64,000 bases of DNA, taken from contig NC_089193.1 of assembly GCF_947507565.1 (NCBI RefSeq), positions 1,167,125 to 1,231,124 of the forward strand, in the 5' to 3' direction. Source of the stretch: Oscarella lobularis (lineage: Eukaryota; Porifera; Homoscleromorpha; Homosclerophorida; Oscarellidae). A program made the translations under genes and the position numbers. Positions within the stretch are counted from its first letter, which is position 1. Every line of letters starts with the position of its first letter. Positions 55,601-64,000 of the stretch are shown here, piece after piece. The notes beneath the pieces were generated by a model. It was not told where the DNA came from. It saw nothing but the letters and a program-made list of their open reading frames with translations, and searched no databases.

Positions 55601-58587
55601 CCTTGCCCTAGGCACAATCCGTAGCCAAGCCGTCGCATTGAAGCGAAGAATTCTGACGTAGCTGCTTCCGACGACGACGACGAGAGAATATTTGAGTAAG
55701 CACTCATCAGTGACTGCCCTTCAGAGATGGATACATCCGTTTGTTGGAGTGAGGAGCTAAGAAGGCGACTTGCTGTCTCTTCTTGAGCGACGTCTAAGTT
55801 TGCCCGTTCTGTGAGACTCCTTATAACGTTAACCACGTCCACGAGATAGTCTCTCTCTTTAGGAATAACCGTGTCAAATAAATGGTTCGCCCTGCTCAAA
55901 GCAAACGATCTAAACGAAGCGAGCTCCGCTTCCTGAAGTCCGGTTGAGTTCTCATTCAAAGCCATCAGGCTGACTAGAAGTTTCTGCAAAGCCGACGGCC
56001 AGTCAAAGTCGATTTTCTGCTGAATAGAACGTTGAATGTTCGAAAGGTTGAACTGGACGGTCTTTGCAACGGTTACTTCGTTTCTAAGTGTGACGTAGAC
56101 ATCGTTAGAATCTCTAATTCGTGCCCTTATCAGCACCGGTTGACCGGGCGTCAATACAGTGCTTAGTTCATTATTCAGACTCGGAGCTCTCAGCCAAGTG
56201 ATGCCTTGTTCGCCTTCGATGCCAAATTGATACCAGAGAGGTCGTTGCTCCTCGACTACAGCGCATCCTTGCACTTTTAATTTGAAGTCCGTTTCCAAAG
56301 CATTTCCTAGAGGAGGGGAAATTTCGAGACGACAAGAAGTAGGAACAGCTAGAGTCCGAATAATAACGTCGGAATATCGACTCGTTAGAGTGGTATTTAC
56401 TAAGAGGCGAAATCGGTACGGTGTGCTCGGGAGTAAGGTGTTTGGCTGAATAACCAAATCAACGCGATTCATACTCCTATTTGCCTTCAAATTTTCCTTC
56501 GCGTCTGAAACAAAATTTTCTTCTGTGTTGATGAAGTATTTATGAGGTGTTGATACTCGATTGGGATCACTGAGGTTCACGTATCCGTATCCAGGAGATG
56601 CAGAGAGAGAAATCCATTGAACGGTTGCTTCTAAGTTATGACTTGCAACCCAAGCTTGAATGATAAGTTTGCTGCGAATATTGATCAGTTCAGAATTCAG
56701 CGGAGAAATGACAGTTAAAATAGGCGCCTGACCTATCGTTGGTAGAAGTCGAATAAGAGTCTTGGCAACGGAGAAACGATGACCTTTCGAGTAATTCAAT
56801 TGAAAAAGGTAATCACCTGCTTTCAGAGCGAAGGCTGGAAGTTGAACGACACTGTTATTCTTGAAGGAAACACCCTTGCAAGGGAGGGTAGAATTTTCTA
56901 TTGTACATTGCCACTCATAGTTTTCGTCATGAGGCTGGGGCACATTATTAGCTGGGTCATACGATTCACTGCCATCGAGTAGAAACGATTGGCTTACGCT
57001 CAGTGTTCGTTCATCTCCTCCACGTATTCTTGCACGAAGTCTCGGATAATCGGCCTCAATAGAGACGGCCGAGAAAGCGGTACCAACAGTTATTTTCAAG
57101 TGGTAAGAGAAGCCACACTGAAAGGTGCCTTTGTCTACTAACAGTCTGGACGTCTGATTCATCCACGACTTTGGCGTATAGCTGTATCCCCTGTCATTGG
57201 AAATCAGCTGCCACAAAAAGGACAGAGGCTTCGTTTCGTCGCGGCAAACTAACTCAGCTTCGAATACATGATCTTCAACGCACGAGATTCTCCGACTCTG
57301 CGGTCCCAATATAACCACCATGGGCGATGAGGAATTTTGCAGAGTCACAACAAATTGGGTTGGATTGCTAAGAAATCCCAACGAAGATTCAACTCCCAAG
57401 TGGAGCGAGATAGTCTTGAAGCCAAGAAACGCCGAGTAGTCAAGGGTGACCGAAGCGTCATTCAAACTGCCGTTTACCAAGTGGTTTAGGCTCTTGTTTT
57501 CTGACGTCACGCTCCAAATATATTTCAGACCCGAGTAGCCAACCGAAAACGAATTCTGACCGGTGTACGTCGCCCGTTTGCACAACGACGTCATGACTTC
57601 GGGGCCCTCAATAACAGCCACAGGGAGGGCCACGTCTCCCGGAGCTGAAACCGCCAAACCGCCTTCGGAGTATCTCGAATAAATTTGATAACGAGTAGCA
57701 AAAACGCCTGCTTTGATAGATATATCAGAGCCAAGTTTAACCTGCGCTTCACGAGGCAGGTCTATAACAATTCTGCGCTGCTGACGATTGGCCCACGAGC
57801 ACGTGGCATTAGATGCTCCCACCAGCAAAAAGCTGACGTCACTCAAAATCGTTCTGCAGTCCATATGATAGTCCGGTGACGCCAATACAGTTTCCGTATC
57901 AAAATCAATAAGAAGCTGGCCTAAGGATTTTGTAAACGATACGGAAATCAATTCTGGGGCTCGATGATAGAAGATGTATTGGGTATCGACAGCCGAGGGC
58001 ACGATACCCGTGTCGTCTCCGGCGTTGAGAGAAACGTTCAAAACGACGCGTAGAGATTCTCGAAGAGTTCGAGCGACGAGGCGACATCGCAATACGGTCG
58101 AATTCAAAAATTCCGCCTGCACTTCCGGTACCCCGTCGATCATACAGGCAATCTCTCCCGTATCGACGAAATTTCGTCCGTATATCAAGACGTCGGTGTC
58201 CCTTTCTAAAGGGCCCTCGCTCGGTTTTATTCCCGTGACGGCGATCTTTGTCAAATCGAAAAATATGAACGGACGCCACGGGGAGGCGATCGTTCCGGAC
58301 GTGATTTCGAATCGCACTTGGGTGACGAAGGGAACGGCGGGCGTGGAACATACCAGGTCCGTCGAATTTGCAACGATCGTGCTTGGGCTCAATCGGGAGC
58401 TCGACGACGTTCGAAATTGGCACTTGGAACGATGGGGCTCTTGAACGGTGAAGCCATTTCCTTCGACGCGGACGAGAGTCCCGCCCACCGCTGGACCGGA
58501 GCGAGGCGAATAGTCGACGATTTGGACGCCTTGCACTGCTTCCAGGATGCCGACGAGCATGCATAACGCCAAAGTCCGCGTACGCAT
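52680..58587 (-). CDS. IPT-REJ-GPS-EGF single-pass receptor with long acidic cytoplasmic tail
   Basis: Signal peptide MRTRTLALCMLVGILEAVQG, two IPT/TIG domains (VDYSPRSGPAVGGTLVRVEG; VTGIKPSEGPLERDTDVLIY), then a REJ-type module of about 800 residues (polycystin-1-like; ADYPRLRARIRGGDERTLSV, LLPSTPYRFRLLVNTTLTS). A GPS motif follows (CRYWNENEKKWAGDGCE ... ISCMCKHLSEFVIV). This whole part is one uninterrupted 3.5-kb exon. Then come four MEGF-type EGF-like repeats on separate exons (CPQGRWGQDCLESCACN; CREGLWGKNCSLDCDC; CPSGYFGKGCRQNCTC; CDQGSYGFNCLSRCTC) and one transmembrane helix VWVVALAVIIVLLVVSIILL. The large tail has a folded-looking segment (RIYLPPTATLAELREKLTG to DYRAIHLWE), a Ser/Tyr repeat and a Glu-rich end. 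It is probably an adhesion or gamete/cell-recognition receptor. The unit call depends on joining exons by eye, including one 43-bp intron after KKKP. Confidence 0.75.
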
Positions 58588-58873
58588 TGTTTTCACCGGA
58601 CTTTGGAGGCCTTAGCAACTCTGAGGGGGCCTCTGAGGGAGGGGTGATACACAACAGATCAAAACATCCGGACGCATGCTCGCGAGTGGCACGTGCTCGT
58701 ATCTATAACAACGTAGGAAACTTTCGCTGTCTACTCGCCTTTATCGATATTTTTTCACTGATTCCAGGATTCACGAAACTGTCAGAATTATCAGGTCAAA
58801 GTAAAGATTGGAATTTTCTAGGTGAGGTCTCAAAAGGGTACGAGAGCATTTCTGACGAATTTTAGCTAGAACT

Positions 58874-61410
58874 ATGTCGTTTTCGAGCTTTTTCGGCAGT
58901 GGCGTCGACACCTCTGCCGTTTCCTCGACGTCTGCTCTTAAATCGCGCAGTTTCCAAGAGCCTACGCTCCAACAATCGTCTTCGTCGATCCAAATGCCGT
59001 TCTCATCGTCGACGAGCCTTCCGCAGCTCACTCCGGACTCCCTATCGCTTCTCGAAGCATCCGAAAAAGGCGACGTAGCGCTCGCAAAGCGGCTCCTCGC
59101 CGCGGGAGCCGATCCGAACGCGTATAAGGACGAAATGAAGCGAACGAGTCTTCATCACGCGAGTTCGTACGGACACGCTCCTCTCGTTCGACTTCTCGTC
59201 GAATCGGGCGCCAGAGCGGAGGCGAAAAGTGCGGCGGGAAGAACGCCGCTTCACGAGGCTTGTCTCGGCGGTCATTTGGACGTCGTGGAAATATTAGCCG
59301 GATGTTGCGAGGAAGTGGACGACGCGGATCGCGATCGACGAACTGCGGCTCATTTGGCGGCTCTTCACGGAGAAACAGAATGTCTGAACTGTGTAGGGAA
59401 AGATAATCGAAGACTTTGATGATAAGACTTATATACAGTACCGATCATATGTATTAGGCCACCCTGGTTTCTTTAGTAATCATTGTCGTAATACGCGCTC
59501 ATTCATTCAAAAGATACGTAGAAGTCGAACTTCTGTTTGCACTAGTAACAACCTTCTACCTTTGCTCTTCTTTCGTAGAACAAATGTTGCAAGTTTTGTA
59601 GCAACTGTGTGGCGTTGCAAGAGCAGTACTGTAACCCTGTCTATTTATAGTGCGTTTTGAAAGTTAGGCAAAACTTAGGCAAAATGAATTAATATTTGAC
59701 TTCCAAAGTTAATAAGCATTAGTTTTATTGCTTGCGAAATTTTTGAGATTGAAACCAACCTAACTAAAGGCAAAAATCAGAAATTTTTAAAGTTTTAATT
59801 TTTTGCAAAGCATTAAGAAAATCCTTGTTTTAGAACTATACGTAGAAATTTCTGTTAAAAGCATCAGCAACTTCAGTAAAAGAACTGAAAAGGATGCTTA
59901 TTTATTCCTCTTTCATCTAATGACAACTTCGATTTCTAAAGCATTAGTTAGACCAGTTTAGAGAATTAAAATGAAAAGGTGGTAAAATGGCGTTATTGCA
60001 AACAGAGTAGCTTCCTAGTCCCAAACTGGAGGCATGCGGAAGACAACTTTGCAACATTTGTCATGTTAAACTTTAACGACTTTTCAGTTAATTAAAAAAA
60101 ATTAAGCATAGGAAAATTCAATTTTTACGCAAAAATTGTCCTATGTTCGGTGAAGGGTATTATTCTTAGTGTTATCACTAAAGCGCGTATTGTCTCAATG
60201 GAATTGCCACAAATTTGCTACAATTGTTTTTTTTTACAAATTTAAGACTTATCTCTTCTTTTAAAAAGAAGCTTTGCTAAAAGCAAAGAGAGACTTTTTT
60301 ATCACGCATCATACAAACTTGACTCTGTATAAGGGTTACTAGGGGTGGCCTGATACTTATGACCGGTACTGTATATATTAATTGATTCTCTTTAGGTTTG
60401 TACTCACGGTTCCGATGCGAGTCTCGAGGATAAGCATGGCTGCACTCCGGCTCATTTGGCTGCCATGCACAATCAAGCTTCGGCTCTCAAGTGCATCATG
60501 GAACGGGGTTTCGATATCGACACGCCGGATCGAAAGGGAAAGAGTCCGGCTCACTACGCCGCCGAAGGAGGAAGTCTCGATTGCTTGAAAGTGATGGTCG
60601 ATAGCGTGATGGACATTTGCGTCGGTGACGACATCGGATTGCAGCCGATTCATTACGCCGCTATGGGAAATCGAGTGGAATGCTTAAAATTTTTGCTGCA
60701 GCACGGAGCCAGCGAAACGGACGTGGATAGACAAGGAAGAACGGTTTTGCACGTGGTAAGGTAAAATTTATTTACTCACGTAAGTTAACACTTTGGCATA
60801 GGCTGCTAGGGGCGGAGGTGCAGTGTCTGTTCATTGGCTATTAGAAACTGGAGCTAATCCTAATACAATAGATGGTAAAAATGGAGTATTTATATATAAA
60901 ATTCTAACAAATTTTATTTTTAAGATTCTTTGTGTACAGCTGCTCATATTGCTGCAGCACGTGGTCACGCCGAGTGTGTCTATTGCCTTAGTCAACATGG
61001 GGCGGATTTTAGTCTTCTCAATAAGAATGGAGACGACGTGATTGGTGCTGCGAGGAGAAGCGGGCATCCAGTGAAAATCAACAAAGCCGGTAATTGACGT
61101 CAGAGGCGACAAAAGTATTTGAATTCGAATTCAAATTGATTTAGTGGAGGGAAAATTAAAATGCGGCTTCTGCGAAAAGCAGCATAAGCAATATTTGAAA
61201 GATTTAGCCACTCGGCCGAGCAAAGTAGAGAGAAGCATTCAGATTGCTCAAACGGTCATGTTCAATTCGCCGGTATCACTGAATCGTCGCGTAGCAACGG
61301 CAACCAAAACGAAGAAAAAGGAGCCTAACGTTAGGCACAATGTCGTAGGAAAAACCGGCGCTTTACCGAAACGCGAAATCGAATCGAAGTACTTCGGAGA
61401 GCACGATTAA
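58874..61410 (+). CDS. Ankyrin-repeat protein
   Basis: A Ser-rich N-terminus (MSFSSFFGSGVDTSAVSSTS) is followed by about eight ankyrin repeats: ASEKGDVALAKRLLAAGADP, TSLHHASSYGHAPLVRLLVE, TPLHEACLGGHLDVVEILAG, TAAHLAALHGETECLNC, TPAHLAAMHNQASALKCIME, SPAHYAAEGGSLDCLKVMVD, QPIHYAAMGNRVECLKFLLQ, and AARGGGAVSVHWLLETGANP with TAAHIAAARGHAECVYCLSQ. The basic tail contains a CGFCEK pair and ends KREIESKYFGEHD-stop. It somewhat resembles ANKRD42-type proteins but I cannot assign an orthologue. The intron at 59393-60395 is almost entirely a Tc1/mariner-type insertion. It is divergent from the REJ receptor (286 bp between starts). Confidence 0.8.
59436..60371. mobile_element. Non-autonomous Tc1/mariner-type element with TIRs (family 2)
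   Basis: Ends CAGTACCGATCATATGTATT and, inverted, CAGTACCGGTCATAAGTATC extend into shared AGGCCACCC, giving TIRs of about 30 bp. They are flanked by TA on both sides (59434-59435 and 60372-60373). The 936-bp interior is AT-rich, without transposase-length ORFs. Removing it leaves an intron of about 65 bp, the normal size here. Confidence 0.88.
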
Positions 61411-61468
61411 ATAAAGAGTATTAGATTTCGTGTACGGGGACTCCATCGAAAGCACTGCTCTTCCGACC

Positions 61469-64000
61469 ATGTCGACTCGCTTTCGCGCCGCTACGACGTT
61501 CTTCCGCGCTCGCAAGGCGACGTTTCGTTCGAGCAGCGCCCTGCCGAACGTCAGAGCGCAGATAGAAGGCGAATTGTCGGCGATTCGCGACGCGGGAACG
61601 TACAAGACCGAACGCGTGATAACGTCGCGACAAGCGGCGACGATCGGCGTTCGCGGACGCGAGAACAAAGTTCTCAATTTCTGCGCGAACAACTATCTCG
61701 GCCTATCGGCCCATCCCGACGTAATCCAAGCGGGAAAAGATGCTCTTGATACCCACGGTGCTGGTCTCAGTTCAGTCCGATTCATATGTGGAACGCAGGT
61801 TTTTAATTAGATATGATTCGCTAATTAATTAATTAGATATAAATTCGTTAATTAAATTTTGTGAGGTTAATTAATCGAATTAGGATATTCACGTTGATCT
61901 CGAGAGAAAAATTGCCGAGTTTCACGGTCGCGACGATTCGATTCTCTACGCGAGTTGCTTCGACGCCAATGGGGGAATATTCGAGGCGTTGCTGGGCGCC
62001 GAAGATGCGCTGATGAGCGACGAGCTCAACCACGCCTCCATCATCGACGGCGTGCGACTGTGCAAGGCGAAAAAGTACCGATACAAACATCGGGACATGA
62101 ACGGTGGGTGGCTGAAAAAAAAAGTCGCGAAGGGGCAGACGAGGATAGTCATGTATTGATTAATTAATTCTATGTGAAAGAACTGAGGAATATGCTCGAG
62201 GAGGCGAAGGGTATGAGACGAAAGATGATTGTTACGGATGGCGTGTTTAGCATGGATGGGAACGTGGCGCCTTTGAAGTAAGAGACATTGAGCTGTGTTC
62301 ACTCGTGAAGAAACTATTTAGCTGTGTATAGCGTTTCATGTCTCGCATGCGTTCATAGCGTTCATATCTTTGTCTAAGTTTAGCGCGCGTTCAACGCAGT
62401 GCCCGTTATTTATAGAGGCGCCATATAGCGCCTTGATTTTGCTGACAGGGCGCATTGCCGTTTCTTCGTATCCATTCGCTTTTTGCGTCCAAATAGCGAC
62501 CGAATGTCTTTAGAATAGACCCACAATGCATTTCGCGGAGAATTCTTTGCCTCTACTCGCTCCTATGAAGCATTTTGTCATGCATTCAACTGACGTCATA
62601 TGTAGCGTGACAGGGCGTGTCTTGCGTACGTCGAACGCGTTTTATTGTCGTTTTTTCGCGTTTCTAGATTGATTTGCGACAAAATTCGTTCGTGTTTGTG
62701 ATCAGAAACGTATTTGCAGCCGATTGAGAGTGTTTTCAGTTCGATTAGCGCACTTTTTGTGGTGAACAGCTGCAGTGGAAGTGACCCAGGCAGGGTTGTT
62801 ATATATATACCCAGCGTTTCCATATACCTATCAGTAGCAGGAGCATGAGCTCTTGACTAGGATAGAAGGGAGTTGGAAACGCTCTCCAAGGGTTTGACCA
62901 TCATGGCCCGGTGGCTGGTCACTCTCCTCACTTGACGGCTTCGGCCTTCCTAGTCATTAGTTCCTCTGCGTCTGTGAGATACCTCTGATAGGGATAAACC
63001 TCCATAGCACCGTCTTCCGTGTGGTTTGTATCAAGTGTCGTAACCTTTTTAAATTTTTAAAAAATTGCTACGTGAAAGAGACGCGTTTTTTGAGCTTCTA
63101 ACGGTCAAACAACACGTCTCTTACGTTAGAAAGGGGGCCTCAGTTAGAAGTTTGTCTTTTGATCGTGTTGCAGCGAGTATAACTAGAATTTGAACGGTCT
63201 TAGATGGCTAATTGATAAAATTGAACTTCTCCGTAGGGAAATCTGCGATCTCGCCGACGAGTACGGAGCCATTGTGTTTGTTGACGATTGCCACGCCACT
63301 GGTTTCCTTGGGAAAACTGGAAGGTAGGTTCAATTCGGTTCACGCAAGCGTTCGATGCTAGCTGACCATAGAGGAACCGAAGAGTTCTTGGGTATTTCCG
63401 GTCGCGTCGACATTATAAATTCTACGCTGGGCAAAGCAATGGGAGGAGCTTCGGGTAGTTTCAAGAGCGCACTGGGAACTCTGATATAAGTAGTATTTTA
63501 TAGGAGGATACACGACTTCATCTAAGGAAATAATCGATTTGCTGCGCCAGCGTTCGAGACCGTATCTTTTCTCGAATTCCCTGCCGCCCCCTGTTGTCGC
63601 TCAGGCCAGTAAAGTTAGTTCGCATTATTAGAAAAATCGATTTACGCCGTTTTTTTATGACTGTGTACTCTCTACCGAGGTTTATGACTTGCTTATGACG
63701 AGCTCCGAGCTGCCGAAGAAAGTGGCCGCCAATACGGAACGTTTCAGGAGGAGAATGACCGAAGCAGGTTTTCGCGTTTCGGTTAGGAAATATTTTTATT
63801 TCGTAGCAAATAGTATGAAGTGCGATTGCTTCGCAGGGAGACAACCATCCTATCTGTCCGGTGATGTTGGGAGACGCGCGCCTGGCTACCGAAATGGCTG
63901 ACGAAATGCTCGAAAGAGGAATTTTTGTTATAGGGTTCAGTTTTCCCGTCGTTCCTCACGGCAAGGCTCGCATTCGCGTGCAATTGAGTGCCGTTCATTC
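61469..64000 (+). CDS. GCAT: Glycine C-acetyltransferase (2-amino-3-ketobutyrate CoA ligase), 3' end outside window
   Basis: A mitochondrial presequence ([19 protein letters not shown]) precedes the alpha-oxoamine synthase fold: [107 protein letters not shown], the PLP lysine in [38 protein letters not shown], and [20 protein letters not shown] then [20 protein letters not shown]. It condenses glycine and acetyl-CoA (threonine catabolism). The window cuts it at QLSAVHS, probably about 40 residues before the end. The intron at about 62279-63236 contains a decayed mobile element. Confidence 0.95.
62360..63200. mobile_element. Decayed inverted relative of element A in a GCAT intron
   Basis: In reverse orientation it matches 8410-9270 over long stretches (for example GCGCATTGCCGTTTCTTCGT and CATATACCTATCAGTAGCAG), with many substitutions. 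One end retains CCGTTCAAA of the TIR (63189-63197, inverted); the other TIR is lost. A 75-codon frame inside (62596-62823) is also seen in element A, interrupted there by TGA. Confidence 0.8.

Noticed and set aside
62596-62823. 75-codon ORF as a small gene
   Set aside because: It lies inside a decayed mobile element and is interrupted by a stop in the better-preserved element at 8.4-9.3 kb.

Overview
The window is eukaryotic nuclear DNA, most likely from an early-branching animal. My best guess is a sponge, perhaps a homoscleromorph; this is an inference from gene content, not a species identification. Almost every gene is split by many introns of about 45-80 bp with GT..AG ends (a few GC..AG). 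Coding exons alternate densely between strands and several start codons of divergent genes lie only 38-90 bp apart. The gene set is typical of animals: RHOBTB, DNAJC5, DCAF7, TGFBRAP1, plastin, Reeler and REJ/GPS proteins, and L-gulonolactone oxidase.

Left part (1-21.6 kb). A partial second copy of a xanthine dehydrogenase-like gene (1-2289, minus) ends at a 200-N assembly gap. Next come a protein-kinase-like orphan gene (plus), a complete xanthine dehydrogenase-like gene (12150 to 5355, minus), a Rac-like RHOBTB with a C-terminal CaaX box, DNAJC5 (minus) back to back with DCAF7 (plus), a duplicated piece of DCAF7, a small papain-like ORF, the mitochondrial protease OMA1, and about 1.7 kb without a clear gene.

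Middle part (21.6-44 kb). TGFBRAP1/VPS3 (minus, with a 607-bp tandem array in one intron) is head to head with an FSIP2-like coiled-coil gene (plus). Then come WDR4, a myristoylated adenylate-kinase-like protein and L-gulonolactone oxidase (all minus), a Rab32-like GTPase with a 16-nt microexon (plus), a WW plus CUE-like protein (minus) sharing a 38-bp bidirectional promoter with NDUFS2 (plus), and plastin (plus).

Right part (44-64 kb). This is a minus-strand cluster of single-pass cell-surface proteins: two tandem Reeler-domain paralogues, a mucin-like protein with papilin-like Cys repeats, and a large IPT-REJ-GPS-EGF receptor with one transmembrane helix and a long acidic tail. An ankyrin-repeat gene and GCAT (plus, cut by the right edge) follow.

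Mobile DNA: two about 930-bp non-autonomous elements with terminal inverted repeats and TA target duplications (Tc1/mariner type) sit inside introns, and an older relative of the first sits inverted in a GCAT intron. Genes act in mostly unrelated pathways (purine/redox metabolism, endolysosomal traffic, cilia, mitochondria, adhesion), as expected for an animal chromosome. I saw no operons, CRISPR arrays or convincing tRNA/rRNA genes.
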